Assembly (NCBI GenBank): GCA_017942165.1
Contig: JAGKSB010000007.1
Location: 62,001-126,000, forward strand
Source: Rhinopithecimicrobium faecis
GTDB lineage: Bacteria > Bacteroidota > Bacteroidia > Sphingobacteriales > Sphingobacteriaceae
Direction of reading: 5' to 3'
DNA length: 64,000 nucleotides
The number at the start of each line of letters is the position of its first letter. The stretch's first letter is position 1. Positions 1-9,101 of this stretch are shown here, in pieces. Made by a program: the position numbers and the translations under genes. Below the pieces are notes generated by a model. The model did no database searches. It had not been told where the DNA came from and worked only from the letters and a program-made list of their open reading frames with translations.

Positions 1-2
1 AT

Positions 3-938
3 ATTAAACGTGCCCTAGAAATAGCTGCAGCTGGAGCTCATCATATGCTGCTAATTGGCCCTCCGGGTGCCGGAAAAACACTGCTTGCCAAAGCATTGCC
101 ATCCATCTTACCGCCCCTATCTATTGCTGAATCTATCGAGACAACAAAAATACATTCTATTGCAGGCCTTCTAAAAGCGGGTCAAACGCTCTTAATTGCA
201 CGCCCTTTTAGAGCGCCACATCATGGTATTTCTGATGTCGCCCTCATCGGAGGAGGCAGCAACCCCCAGCCGGGAGAGATTTCCCTCGCTCATCATGGCG
301 TACTGTTCTTGGATGAACTTCCAGAATTTAAGTCCGCAGCCCTAGAAGTATTAAGACAGCCCCTGGAAAATAGAGAAATTACAATTTCCCGTGCTAAGTC
401 AACGGTGCAGTATCCTGCCTCAGTATTGCTTATCGCCGCCATGAACCCTTGTCCATGTGGTTATTTTAACCACCCCCAGAAGGTATGCGTTTGTGGTGCA
501 CAGTTAGTGCATAGATATCTTAATAAGATATCCGGCCCCTTATTAGATCGTATAGATTTACATATCGAAGTGATTGCGGTACCTTTCAATGACCTTATCG
601 AGCAGGAGATGCCCGAAAAAAGCAACAGCATCCGTCAGCGTGTAATTCGCGTACGCATGCTGCAGCAGGAACGTTTTAAAAACTTCCCCAATATTTATAC
701 GAATGCACAGATGACACAGCAGATGCTGCAGCAGTTCTGTAAACTTGACAACAATAGTTTGGCGCTACTCAAAGATGCTATGGCTAAACTCTCCCTATCT
801 GCTAGAGCCTATAGCCGAATTTTAAAAGTCGCACGCACCATCGCAGACATGGAAGCTTCCCCAACTATTCAGCAATCCCATATCGCTGAAGCCATTCATT
901 ACCGCAGCCTAGATCGCGCAAATTGGGCCTATTCCTAA
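3..938 (+). CDS. comM: YifB/ComM family Mg-chelatase-like AAA+ ATPase, 3' part
   Basis: This gene is cut by the left window edge: the frame is open from base 3, so the ATG at 45 is internal. The visible part holds a Walker A motif (GPPGAGKT), a Walker B-like LDELPEF, a cysteine cluster (NPCPCG followed by CVCG) that looks like a small zinc site, and the helical Mg_chelatase C-terminal domain with the RAYSRILKVARTIADME segment. ComM-type proteins are hexameric helicases that promote branch migration when foreign DNA is integrated during natural transformation; that role is known for relatives and is not shown here. The missing N-terminal part would carry the ChlI/Lon-like domain. Its stop codon overlaps the stop of the convergent rhomboid gene. 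Confidence 0.9.
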   Translation: MKRALEIAAAGAHHMLLIGPPGAGKTLLAKALPSILPPLSIAESIETTKIHSIAGLLKAGQTLLIARPFRAPHHGISDVALIGGGSNPQPGEISLAHHGVLFLDELPEFKSAALEVLRQPLENREITISRAKSTVQYPASVLLIAAMNPCPCGYFNHPQKVCVCGAQLVHRYLNKISGPLLDRIDLHIEVIAVPFNDLIEQEMPEKSNSIRQRVIRVRMLQQERFKNFPNIYTNAQMTQQMLQQFCKLDNNSLALLKDAMAKLSLSARAYSRILKVARTIADMEASPTIQQSHIAEAIHYRSLDRANWAYS

Positions 939-1561
939 ATAAATTGACCTATAAAGTGCGTTAAGATCCAAGGATAGAGTAATAAGGTCAACAGCATCCC
1001 TGCAATCGCTCCAAATAGATGTGCATCATGATTGATACCATCCGACGAGCGCTTTGAAGCCCATACACTATAGCCTATAAATAGGATCCCAAATAACCAT
1101 GCTGGCATAGGAATAACCATAAAAATGCCTAACATCATCTTGGGATCGAAAAGGATATAGGAAAATAATACCGCACAGATCGCCCCTGATGCTCCTAAGG
1201 AGGCATAGGACTTATTATTTTTATGCCTTATAATCGTAGGTATATCTGAGAGCACTAGGCTTAATAAATAGATTAAAGCAAATTGTAGATGGCCCCAGCT
1301 ACTCAATTCTGCCAAGAGTCGCTCTAAGCCAAAACCAAAGTAAAAGAAGGTCATCATATTAAACAACAGATGGCCCCAGTCTTTATGAATTAACCCCGAA
1401 GTGAAAACCGTAAATAACTGCTGCTTGCGCGCTATGGCATAGGGATAGAGCATAAATTTTCCATATAAACTAGGATTGGAAAATGTATAGATACTCGTTG
1501 CAATCGTAAGTGCAAAGATTAAGGAAGCTACAGGCGTAAAAAGTAAGTATTGTTGAATCAT
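935..1561 (-). CDS. rhomboid family intramembrane serine protease
   Basis: This 208-residue polytopic membrane protein has about six hydrophobic segments. It carries the rhomboid serine motif GASGAI in a transmembrane segment and a later HDAHLFGAIAGM segment whose histidine fits the second member of the Ser-His dyad. The HxxxN-like region (HLLFNMMTFFYFG) in the loop 1/TM2 area is also typical. Rhomboids cut substrate transmembrane helices within the inner membrane; the substrate here is unknown. The gene converges on comM with overlapping stop codons, so no terminator can lie between them. The start is the ATG at 1561. Family assignment is firm. Confidence 0.9.
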   Translation of the reverse strand: MIQQYLLFTPVASLIFALTIATSIYTFSNPSLYGKFMLYPYAIARKQQLFTVFTSGLIHKDWGHLLFNMMTFFYFGFGLERLLAELSSWGHLQFALIYLLSLVLSDIPTIIRHKNNKSYASLGASGAICAVLFSYILFDPKMMLGIFMVIPMPAWLFGILFIGYSVWASKRSSDGINHDAHLFGAIAGMLLTLLLYPWILTHFIGQFI

Positions 1562-1580
1562 TATAATGAATAGAAAATTA

Positions 1581-2228
1581 TTAAAAACGGTCCTCTAAAA
1601 GAAAGACATAAAGTGACTTTGGCCCATGAGCCCCCATCACCAACTCTTTCTCGATATCGGCTGTACGACTAGGTCCTGTGATAGTAGACAATAAAGAAGG
1701 AATATGTCCCTGATAACGACGTTCCACAAAGGCTAAAGCATCCTTTAAGTCCATCACCATCTGAGAGGCCTTAGCAATGACAATATGCACAGGCGCATAA
1801 GCTGAAAGACGTCGCCCCGAGGCATTACCCGAGCTAATCATCACAGAACCATTTCGTGCAATAAGCACCTCGCAGGATGTAATGCCCGCATCAGCCTGTT
1901 CGAATTCATCTTCCGATATCCTTAATGGAAAGCCGTAGCGACCCAAGATATTTTGAATACCCTTCTCCCAAGCATAGATATGTTTAAGCTTACGCTCTTC
2001 TGTCAGCGCAATAAGCTGCTCTATCAGAGAAAGCTCATCCTCACAATAGACAAACTCACCGCCTACTGCCGTCAGCTCACGTGCAAACACGAAATCCATC
2101 TCCTCCTCTTCCGCGGGATATAAAGCCGAAGGTTCGAAAGCTGGAAAAGGGTTGGCTGTCTTTTCAAGAAGTGCTTCCCGAACTTTCTTTAATAAAATAT
2201 CCTTGGCCGTAATATTTTTGATATTCAT
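1581..2228 (-). CDS. LUD domain protein (LutC/YkgG-like)
   Basis: This 215-residue soluble protein has the LUD fold of the LutC/YkgG family. The diagnostic C-terminal stretch is present (SLLSTITGPSRTADIE and the G-HGP motif MGAHGPKSLYVFLL). In lactate-utilising bacteria LutC works with the iron-sulfur proteins LutA and LutB, but neither is nearby, so a lactate role cannot be assumed. It sits downstream of rsfS and ftsH on the same strand. A strong hairpin terminator lies between it and ftsH, so it may have its own weak promoter or depend on read-through. I would call it a LUD protein of unknown substrate. Confidence 0.8.
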   Translation of the reverse strand: MNIKNITAKDILLKKVREALLEKTANPFPAFEPSALYPAEEEEMDFVFARELTAVGGEFVYCEDELSLIEQLIALTEERKLKHIYAWEKGIQNILGRYGFPLRISEDEFEQADAGITSCEVLIARNGSVMISSGNASGRRLSAYAPVHIVIAKASQMVMDLKDALAFVERRYQGHIPSLLSTITGPSRTADIEKELVMGAHGPKSLYVFLLEDRF

Positions 2229-2251
2229 CTCTACCCTAGATTATAAATAAA

Positions 2252-2281
2252 AACAGCGCTGCTCCAAGGAGTAGCGCTGTT
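2252..2281 (-). terminator. terminator downstream of ftsH
   Basis: On the minus strand, arms AACAGCGCT and AGCGCTGTT, extended by CTCC/GGAG across one mismatch, close a short loop and are followed by TTTTATTTAT. It lies between ftsH and the LUD gene, so it should limit co-transcription. Confidence 0.75.
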
Positions 2282-2297
2282 AACAGTGTTCGTTATA

Positions 2298-4376
2298 TTA
2301 AGCGTTAGAACTATCCTCTTGATGGTTTTCCAATGGCTTTACAGGAGCTTCTACAACTTCATCTGGAATTACAGGTAAAGGTAAATCTGTCTGTGGTACG
2401 CCACCGCCATCACCTGAGTTTACAAACTCATCGTAGGTAGTCTTCGTATCAAAAGGTCTTTTTCCTAGGATTTCTTCTAAATCCGATTGGAATAAAATTT
2501 CCTTTTCTAATAATTTCTCAGCAATGGCAATTAAACCCGCCTGATTATCCAATAGCAACTGCTTGGTACGGCTGTACACATCTGAAATTAAAAGGCGAAC
2601 TTCATCATCGATTAATTCAGCTGTCTTTTCAGAGTATGGTTTTTGAAATTGGGATTCTGAACTATCTCTAAAAGATACATTCCCCACCTTATCATTCATA
2701 CCATATACGGCAATCATGCCATAAGCTAACTTCGTAATACGCTCCAAGTCATTCTGTGCACCTGTAGAGATTCTTCCAAAGGAAATATCCTCCGCCACAC
2801 GGCCTCCCATAGTCATACATAAGCTATCTACCAATTGCTCCGTCGTATATAAAAACTGCTCACGAGGTAGATACTGGGCATAACCTAAAGCAGCTACACC
2901 ACGAGGGACAATAGACACTTTTACTAAAGGATCAGCATGCTCTAAGAACCAGCCTGCAATAGCGTGTCCTGCTTCGTGGTAAGCAACGATCTTCTTCTCT
3001 TCAGGAGAAATAATCTTATTCTTTTTCTCTAAACCACCGATTACACGATCTACAGCATCTTGAAAATCCTGCATATCAATCGCTGACTTATTCTTACGGG
3101 CTGCGATCAGAGCAGCTTCGTTACATACATTGGCAATTTCAGCACCCGCAAAACCTGGTGTTTGTGCAGAAAGTTTCTTAGCATCCACCTCATCCGCTAA
3201 TTTCAGCGGCTGTAAGTGTACTTTAAAAATATGCTCACGGCCTGTTAAATCAGGTTTATCGATAGAAATCTGACGGTCAAAACGTCCCGGGCGCAATAAA
3301 GCAGTATCCAACACGTCAATACGGTTTGTAGCAGCTAAAATAATAACTCCAGAGTCTGTGCCAAAACCATCCATCTCTACTAACAGCTGATTTAAGGTGT
3401 TCTCACGCTCATCATTACCGCCCATCATGGAGTTCTTTCCACGCGCACGTCCTATCGCATCAATCTCATCAATAAAGATGATACATGGTGCTTTTTCTTT
3501 CGCTTGCTTAAATAAGTCACGGACACGGGAAGCCCCAACGCCGACAAACATTTCCACGAAATCAGATCCTGAAAGCGAGAAGAAAGGCACTTGTGCTTCC
3601 CCAGCTACAGCTTTCGCTAATAAAGTCTTACCCGTTCCTGGAGGGCCTACAAGTAAGGCTCCTTTGGGGATTTTACCCCCTAAGTTGGTGTATTTCTTCG
3701 GGTTTTTTAAGAAGTCAACGATTTCCATGACCTCTTGTTTAGCCTCTTCTAATCCCGCAACATCGTTGAATGTAATATTTACTTGGGATTCTTTATCAAA
3801 AAGCTGTGCCTTAGATTTACCAATATTGAAGATGGCACCGCCACCGCCAGAACCACCACCATTCATCTTACGCATTAAGAAGATCCATAGTAATACCATG
3901 ATCAACAAAGGTAATACGAAGGATACGAACCAGCTAGTCCATGGGTTGGAGCGATCATCATAGGTTACCTTCACCTGCGTGTTAGCATCCGATAGATGCG
4001 CTTGTGAAGCCTCTAATTTTTTCTCTAAATTATCTGCCGAAGCATCTTTAAAAATATACTGCGGACCCGTTGCTGGAGAAATCATCATCGCATTAGGGTT
4101 CGGCGCTACATCTTTATATTTTTCTTCTTTTAAACGGTCTTTTTTAATGTAAACCTCTACTTCTACTAAATCATTCTTTTTGTAGGCTACGAGTTTTTCA
4201 ACATCTCCTGCTTGAAGCATTTTTGTTTCAAACTCTTTATACGTTGTCGTTTTCGCTGTGTTGCCGCTAAATACATACTGCAACGCAAAGAACCCCAAAA
4301 TCATCGCGATCCAAAGCCACATAATATTAAATTTCGGTGGTCTTGGTGTTACTTTCTTACTGGGTATTTTCTTCAT
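2298..4376 (-). CDS. ftsH: ATP-dependent zinc metalloprotease FtsH
   Basis: This 692-residue inner-membrane AAA+ protease degrades unassembled membrane proteins and regulatory substrates. Two transmembrane helices (about residues 18-37 and 150-168) flank a periplasmic FtsH-extracellular domain. A glycine-rich linker leads into the AAA module with Walker A GPPGTGKT (about 243-250), Walker [10 protein letters not shown] and the arginine-finger region [21 protein letters not shown]. The peptidase domain has the zinc motif HEAGH (about 467-471). The tail is acidic and proline-rich, as in many Bacteroidota FtsH proteins. It follows rsfS with a 61-bp gap and is probably co-transcribed with it. Confidence 0.97.
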   Translation of the reverse strand: MKKIPSKKVTPRPPKFNIMWLWIAMILGFFALQYVFSGNTAKTTTYKEFETKMLQAGDVEKLVAYKKNDLVEVEVYIKKDRLKEEKYKDVAPNPNAMMISPATGPQYIFKDASADNLEKKLEASQAHLSDANTQVKVTYDDRSNPWTSWFVSFVLPLLIMVLLWIFLMRKMNGGGSGGGGAIFNIGKSKAQLFDKESQVNITFNDVAGLEEAKQEVMEIVDFLKNPKKYTNLGGKIPKGALLVGPPGTGKTLLAKAVAGEAQVPFFSLSGSDFVEMFVGVGASRVRDLFKQAKEKAPCIIFIDEIDAIGRARGKNSMMGGNDERENTLNQLLVEMDGFGTDSGVIILAATNRIDVLDTALLRPGRFDRQISIDKPDLTGREHIFKVHLQPLKLADEVDAKKLSAQTPGFAGAEIANVCNEAALIAARKNKSAIDMQDFQDAVDRVIGGLEKKNKIISPEEKKIVAYHEAGHAIAGWFLEHADPLVKVSIVPRGVAALGYAQYLPREQFLYTTEQLVDSLCMTMGGRVAEDISFGRISTGAQNDLERITKLAYGMIAVYGMNDKVGNVSFRDSSESQFQKPYSEKTAELIDDEVRLLISDVYSRTKQLLLDNQAGLIAIAEKLLEKEILFQSDLEEILGKRPFDTKTTYDEFVNSGDGGGVPQTDLPLPVIPDEVVEAPVKPLENHQEDSSNA

Positions 4377-4411
4377 TATATATCTATTATTTTTTATTTT
4401 TTAAAATTATC

Positions 4412-4447
4412 ACAAGCACTTAAATTGTTACAAGCACTTAAATTGTT
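4412..4447 (-). repeat. 18-bp tandem duplication covering the rsfS stop codon
   Basis: The plus-strand unit ACAAGCACTTAAATTGTT occurs twice without a gap (4412-4429 and 4430-4447). On the coding strand the unit holds the last codons of rsfS and its TAA. Because 18 is a multiple of three, the downstream copy gives a second in-frame TAA six codons later. Confidence 0.9.
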
Positions 4448-4821
4448 ACAGGAGCTTCATATGCTACTTTTTCAGCATCCCCCCAAAGCTCTTCGATTGC
4501 GAAGAGTGTCCGATTATCCTTTTTGAAAATATGCACCATCAAATCGAAGTAATCTAAAAGTATCCATTCGCCATTTTGCTGCCCTTCCACATGGTGGGGC
4601 CATATACCCAAAGCCTTATAGACCTCATCTTCCACAGACTTCGCTATCGCTGCCACTTGAATATGCGAATCGGCATGACAAATAACAAAGAAATCAGCTA
4701 AGGAACTATGGATTTCACGCAAATCTAACCGAACAACTTCATGAGCTTTCTTTTCCTGCATGCCGTAAACGACAACTTCTGAAAGACGCTTTGTTAAATC
4801 CGCATTTTTGTTTTTAACCAT
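4438..4821 (-). CDS. rsfS: ribosome silencing factor RsfS (Iojap/YbeB)
   Basis: This 127-residue protein matches the RsfS family, which binds ribosomal protein L14 and blocks 30S-50S joining when nutrients are short. Visible hallmarks are DFFVICHADSHIQVAAIA near the middle, the G-HVEG-Q-GEWILLDY stretch, and the HIF segment just after it. Length is normal for the family. It is divergent from birA (47-bp gap) and runs into ftsH, an order common in Bacteroidota. Its 3' end is duplicated in tandem, giving a second in-frame stop. The start is the ATG at 4821. Confidence 0.93.
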   Translation of the reverse strand: MVKNKNADLTKRLSEVVVYGMQEKKAHEVVRLDLREIHSSLADFFVICHADSHIQVAAIAKSVEDEVYKALGIWPHHVEGQQNGEWILLDYFDLMVHIFKKDNRTLFAIEELWGDAEKVAYEAPVTI

Positions 4822-4868
4822 TAAAATTAATTATAGATTTGAATACTATTTACTAAATATAGATTCAC

Positions 4869-5651
4869 TTGCAAAATCTACCCTACACTGAACGTATCAT
4901 TGGTCGAAATATTATTCGCTTAGACCGCGTTAGCTCTACCAACGATTTTCTAAAAGATTATGTGGCAAAATTCAAGCCACATAGCTCCGGTACTGCCATT
5001 TTAGCAGTCGATCAATTTCAAGGCAGAGGTCAGCGTGACAATTGTTGGTTTTCTGAACCTGGAAAGAACATCATCTGTTCCATCCATCTTATGCCAAATT
5101 TTATTTCCGCAAACCAACAATTCCCTTTAAATATCGGAATTAGTCTCGGTATAGCAAAATATCTACAGGCTAAATGCCAAAAAACCGTGAAAATAAAATG
5201 GCCAAATGACATTTATATAGAAAATAAGAAGGTTGCAGGCATCTTAATAGAAAATACCATTCGCGGAAGCCACATCAGCCAATCCATCGTCGGCATTGGC
5301 ATCAATGTTAACCAAACTATTTTCCATGAATCCATCAGCGCCCATAGCACATCCCTGAAGCTAGCAAATAATCAGCCGGAAGACTACCCACTCACGGACT
5401 TAATTGAGGGACTGTTTACAGCACTAAATACGGCTTATTTAGACCTGAAAACAAAAGACCCTGCGGAATTACTGCAAGCTTATAATAAGCTGCTCTTTCG
5501 CCGCGCGGAAAGTTCTACCTTCCAAATTGGTGACAGCCTACAGAAAGGTGTTATTGAAGAAGTTTGTGCAGATGGAAAACTATGTGTAATTTTAGGTGCA
5601 CAAAGACAGAAGTTTCAATTTAAAGAAATTTCCCTGCTATTAGAAGACTAG
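4869..5651 (+). CDS. birA: biotin--[acetyl-CoA-carboxylase] ligase
   Basis: This 260-residue enzyme activates biotin with ATP and attaches it to the carrier-protein lysine of biotin-dependent carboxylases. The catalytic domain shows the GRGQRDNCWFSEPGKN biotin/AMP loop (GRGRxGRxW type), the KWPNDI motif and GILIEN. A C-terminal SH3-like domain covers about residues 215-260. There is no N-terminal helix-turn-helix, so it is a ligase only and not the biotin operon repressor. The start is a TTG at 4869; no ATG fits upstream of the conserved region. Confidence 0.92.
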   Translation: MQNLPYTERIIGRNIIRLDRVSSTNDFLKDYVAKFKPHSSGTAILAVDQFQGRGQRDNCWFSEPGKNIICSIHLMPNFISANQQFPLNIGISLGIAKYLQAKCQKTVKIKWPNDIYIENKKVAGILIENTIRGSHISQSIVGIGINVNQTIFHESISAHSTSLKLANNQPEDYPLTDLIEGLFTALNTAYLDLKTKDPAELLQAYNKLLFRRAESSTFQIGDSLQKGVIEEVCADGKLCVILGAQRQKFQFKEISLLLED

Positions 5652-5780
5652 TTAATTGACTTTAATAATACAAAAGTATCTCCACGAAATGATATTTTTG
5701 TATTTCAGACAACGACCTCTTTAAACCATTTGGCATGAATTTGGTCTGATGTAGTAAGAAATTAATAATAGGAATAGAAT

Positions 5781-6230
5781 ATGAAAAAATTTGCTGTGCT
5801 TTTCGCACTTATCGTACTGACAGCATCAAGCTCATTTGCACAGATTTTTAAACCTGTGAAATGGGAAGTGGCAAGTAAAAAAACTTCCAAAAATGAAGCT
5901 GTAATTTTTATTAAAGCGGTTATTGATAACGGTTGGCATATCTATTCGCAAGGTGTAGGTGAAGGTGGCCCAATTCCAACAAGCTTTACATTTAAGCCTG
6001 CGAAAGACTTTAAACTAGTTGGTAAGACGGCAGAACCTAAACCATTGACTAAGTATGAAAATGTGTTTAAGATGAATGTCCCTTATTTTGACAAACAAGT
6101 TGTCTTCCAACAAAAAGTGAAATTGGTGAATGGAAAAGCCGTAATCAAAGGTACTGTAGAGTATATGGCCTGTGATAAATCACGCTGTCTTCCTCCTGAA
6201 GAATATGACTTCGCCGTAACTATTAAATAA
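5781..6230 (+). CDS. secreted DsbD N-terminal (alpha) domain-like protein
   Basis: This 149-residue protein has a clear signal peptide (to about residue 20, ending SSFAQ). The mature part resembles the periplasmic alpha domain of DsbD: the HIYSQ region, then a late redox pair C-D-K-S-R-C followed by LPPEEYDF. In DsbD the alpha domain receives electrons from the membrane domain and passes them to periplasmic thiol proteins. Here it is a stand-alone gene upstream of the membrane/thioredoxin part, so DsbD appears split. A terminator at 6249-6271 separates the two genes. A possible -7 element (TATTTTTG, 5693-5700) lies 80 bp upstream. Confidence 0.8.
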   Translation: MKKFAVLFALIVLTASSSFAQIFKPVKWEVASKKTSKNEAVIFIKAVIDNGWHIYSQGVGEGGPIPTSFTFKPAKDFKLVGKTAEPKPLTKYENVFKMNVPYFDKQVVFQQKVKLVNGKAVIKGTVEYMACDKSRCLPPEEYDFAVTIK

Positions 6231-6248
6231 GCAAACAACAAAATATAG

Positions 6249-6272
6249 AGGCGGTATAAACCGCCTTTTTTT
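6249..6272 (+). terminator. terminator after the DsbD alpha-domain gene
   Basis: Arms AGGCGGT and ACCGCCT with a 4-nt loop are followed by a run of T. Confidence 0.8.
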
Positions 6273-6297
6273 ATTATAAATAACCTATGACCGCGCT

Positions 6298-8007
6298 ATG
6301 ATCAAGCACAGTATCCTATTATTTCTTAGTATTTTTCTTTTTTTCAGTAGCTCCACAAGCGCTGCTTCGAGCCTTGCCCAAGATTCACTCCTATCGTATG
6401 ATGATATTGAGTTTTCGGAATCTCCGGATACAGCCAGTCTCATGGAAGTGCCTGAAGATCTTGTATTTTCAGATGGCGCTGACAGCAGTGTCACAGCAAC
6501 AGATAGTACGAGTACAGCCGCTGCTGTCTCAGAAATCCCTGCAGAAGGAGAAAAGCAATCGCTCTGGGGCATCTTTATTGCCGGTCTTATTGGTGGATTT
6601 GCAGCCCTGCTTATGCCTTGTATTTTCCCGATGTTACCCCTAACGGTGTCCTTCTTTACGAAAAAAAATCAATCCAAAGCGAAAGGCGTGACTCAAGCAC
6701 TTCTTTACGGCTTATTTATTATTGTTATTTATGTCGCTCTAGGGATGTTAATCACCATTGCATTTGGTTCTGACGCTTTAAATGAGCTCGCAACCAATGG
6801 GGTATTTAACTTTATATTCTTCCTGCTATTAATCGTGTTTGCAGCCTCCTTTTTTGGGGCCTTTGAAATCACTTTGCCTTCTGCATTTGTAAATAAGATG
6901 GATGCCAAATCTGATAAAGGTGGTTTAGTAGGTTTATTTTTTATGGCTTTTAGTTTAGCCTTAGTATCCTTCTCTTGTACAGGCCCGATTATTGGGACGC
7001 TATTAGTAGAAGCTGCATCTAAAGGAGAACGCCTAGGACCAGCAATTGGGATGTTAGGATTTTCTATCTCCCTAGCGATTCCTTTTGGCTTATTTGCCCT
7101 ATTCCCTTCCCTACTTAAGTCACTGCCAAAATCTGGGGGATGGCTTAATTCTGTAAAAGTAGTCTTAGGATTTCTTGAGCTTGCTTTAGCATTGAAATTC
7201 CTTTCCAATGTAGATTTAGCATATCACTGGGGCTGGTTAGACCGGGAGGTATTCCTATCACTATGGATTGTGATCTTCGGTATGATGGGTCTCTATTTAA
7301 TTGGGAAGATTAAATTCTCCCACGATTCCGAATTAAAGTTCCTCTCTGTACCTAGGACCTTAATCGCTATTTTAGTATTCTCCTTCGTCGTGTATATGGT
7401 CCCTGGCTTATGGGGTGCACCGCTGAAATCTATTTCAGCATTCCTGCCTCCTTCAGCAACCCAAGATTTTGATTTATCAACAACAGGGTTCTCTGCGGCT
7501 CCAACGGGAAACGCCGAAACAACAGAAGTAAAGAAATATGCCGAAATATTCCATGAACGCGGCACCCCAAAAGGCTTTGATCCCTATTACGATTACGACC
7601 AAGCATTGGCCGCAGCAAAAAAGGCTAATAAGCCTGTGCTCGTAGATTTTACAGGTTGGAATTGTGTGAACTGCAGAAAAATGGAAGCCAATGTATGGAC
7701 AGATCCTGCGGTGAGGAAGATACTTAATGAACAGTTTATTATGGCCGAACTTTTCGTCGACGACCGCACAGAATTACCTGTGGAGGAACAAGTTATATCG
7801 AAATATTCAGGCAAGAAAATTAAAACAATAGGCAATAAGAACTCGGATTTCCAAGCGGCGACTTTCAACAGCAACTCGCAACCGCTCTATGTAATTGTTA
7901 ATCCTGCAGGTGAGGTACTTGTCCCTCAAACGGGGGCAAACTATGATATTAAAGCCTATATGGCCTTTTTACAAAGTGGAATTGATGCGTTTAATGCGAA
8001 AAAATAA
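6298..8007 (+). CDS. dsbD: thiol:disulfide interchange protein DsbD (membrane and thioredoxin domains)
   Basis: This 569-residue inner-membrane protein moves electrons from cytoplasmic thioredoxin to the periplasm. It begins with a signal-like segment and an acidic, serine-rich linker (about residues 20-80). The CcdA-like membrane domain of about eight helices carries its redox cysteines in MPCIFPMLPL and SFSCTGPIIG. A C-terminal thioredoxin-like gamma domain carries CVNC (in WNCVNCRKME) and a cis-proline region SQPLYVIV. The alpha domain expected at the N terminus is replaced by the linker and is probably supplied by the gene just upstream. The frame is intact and the family call is firm. 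Confidence 0.92.
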   Translation: MIKHSILLFLSIFLFFSSSTSAASSLAQDSLLSYDDIEFSESPDTASLMEVPEDLVFSDGADSSVTATDSTSTAAAVSEIPAEGEKQSLWGIFIAGLIGGFAALLMPCIFPMLPLTVSFFTKKNQSKAKGVTQALLYGLFIIVIYVALGMLITIAFGSDALNELATNGVFNFIFFLLLIVFAASFFGAFEITLPSAFVNKMDAKSDKGGLVGLFFMAFSLALVSFSCTGPIIGTLLVEAASKGERLGPAIGMLGFSISLAIPFGLFALFPSLLKSLPKSGGWLNSVKVVLGFLELALALKFLSNVDLAYHWGWLDREVFLSLWIVIFGMMGLYLIGKIKFSHDSELKFLSVPRTLIAILVFSFVVYMVPGLWGAPLKSISAFLPPSATQDFDLSTTGFSAAPTGNAETTEVKKYAEIFHERGTPKGFDPYYDYDQALAAAKKANKPVLVDFTGWNCVNCRKMEANVWTDPAVRKILNEQFIMAELFVDDRTELPVEEQVISKYSGKKIKTIGNKNSDFQAATFNSNSQPLYVIVNPAGEVLVPQTGANYDIKAYMAFLQSGIDAFNAKK

Positions 8008-8020
8008 GAATTCTTTTTAT

Positions 8021-8028
8021 TACATTTG
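8021..8028 (+). promoter_or_regulatory. putative -7 promoter element of pfkA
   Basis: TACATTTG fits the Bacteroidota -7 consensus TAnnTTTG and ends 5 nt before the pfkA ATG, implying a leaderless or nearly leaderless transcript. I see no clear -33 TTG, so this is tentative. Confidence 0.4.
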
Positions 8029-8033
8029 ATTCT

Positions 8034-9008
8034 ATGAGTAAAATTAAAAATATAGCCGTACTAACATCTGGAGGAGATGCTCCAGGAATGAATGCTGCCA
8101 TTCGCGCAGTAGTCAGAACAGGGATATACTATAATTTAAACGTCTTCGGCGTGAGAAGAGGATACGATGGGCTAGTGAACGGAGATATTTTTTCTATGGA
8201 TGCCAAATCTGTTGCAAATATAATTCAACGTGGTGGAACAATACTAAAAACAGCTCGCTCGGCAGATTTCCGAACTATTGAAGGGAGACAACGAGCGTAT
8301 GATAATATCAAAGCGAATAACATTGATGGTTTAGTTGTTATTGGTGGCGACGGAACTTTTACTGGAGCAACGAAATTTATTGAGGAATTTGATATTCCAA
8401 TTGTAGGTCTTCCAGGCACGATAGATAATGATTTAGCAGGAACTGACTTTACGATTGGCTACGATACAGCAATTAACACTGTGATCGATGCTGTGGATAA
8501 AATTAGAGATACAGCAGAGTCTCACGACCGTCTTTTTGTGATTGAAGTAATGGGGCGCGACTCCGGATTAATCGCTTTACGCTCGGGCATAAGCACAGGT
8601 GCTGAAGCGGTATTAATTCCAGAAATTGCCGTTGATTACGATGCCATTATGACGCGTTTAGATAAAACCCGCAAGAATAAAGCTTCACGTATTATTATCG
8701 TTGCTGAAGGTGATAAAGAAGGGGGGCTTGTCGTAGCTGAAAAAATTCAGAAACAATTTCCACATTACGACGTGCGCGTTTCTATTTTAGGACATATCCA
8801 ACGTGGAGGGAAGCCTTCTTGTATGGATCGTGTACTAGCAAGTAGATTGGGTGTGGCTGCGGTAGAAGGACTAATTGAAGGACGTCGTGGTGAGATGGCT
8901 GGATTAATCCATAGCCAAGTACACTTTACGCCATTTAATAAAGCGATCAAACATATTGACTCTATCAACCAGAATTTACTCCGTATTGTAGAAATACTAT
9001 CTTTGTAA
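8034..9008 (+). CDS. pfkA: ATP-dependent 6-phosphofructokinase
   Basis: This 324-residue cytosolic enzyme phosphorylates fructose 6-phosphate to the 1,6-bisphosphate, the committed step of glycolysis. It shows the N-terminal nucleotide loop TSGGDAPGMNAAIRAVVR, the GGDGTF motif with glycine after the aspartate (the ATP-dependent type rather than the PPi type), the catalytic PGTIDND motif, EVMGRDSG for sugar phosphate binding and LGHIQRGG. Length is standard. It ends 36 bp before a strong bidirectional terminator shared with the convergent lipoprotein gene. Confidence 0.97.
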   Translation: MSKIKNIAVLTSGGDAPGMNAAIRAVVRTGIYYNLNVFGVRRGYDGLVNGDIFSMDAKSVANIIQRGGTILKTARSADFRTIEGRQRAYDNIKANNIDGLVVIGGDGTFTGATKFIEEFDIPIVGLPGTIDNDLAGTDFTIGYDTAINTVIDAVDKIRDTAESHDRLFVIEVMGRDSGLIALRSGISTGAEAVLIPEIAVDYDAIMTRLDKTRKNKASRIIIVAEGDKEGGLVVAEKIQKQFPHYDVRVSILGHIQRGGKPSCMDRVLASRLGVAAVEGLIEGRRGEMAGLIHSQVHFTPFNKAIKHIDSINQNLLRIVEILSL

Positions 9009-9043
9009 ACCGCACTTTTTGCGATTCAAAAAACATAAAAAAG

Positions 9044-9071
9044 CCCCAAAGAAGCGAAAACTTCTTTGGGG
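9044..9071. terminator. bidirectional terminator between pfkA and the lipoprotein gene
   Basis: Perfect 11-bp arms CCCCAAAGAAG and CTTCTTTGGGG have an A-run on the left and a T-run on the right, so the hairpin can end transcription from both converging genes. Confidence 0.88.
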
Positions 9072-9101
9072 ATTTTTTTATATGCATATTCGACAAAGCT
9101 G

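Noticed and set aside
3397..3963. 188-residue open frame opposite ftsH
   Set aside because: It is fully antisense to the AAA domain of ftsH, is rich in Pro and Ser typical of a shadow frame and matches no family.
6729..7208. 159-residue open frame opposite dsbD
   Set aside because: It mirrors the membrane-domain codons of dsbD and shows no start signal or protein family.
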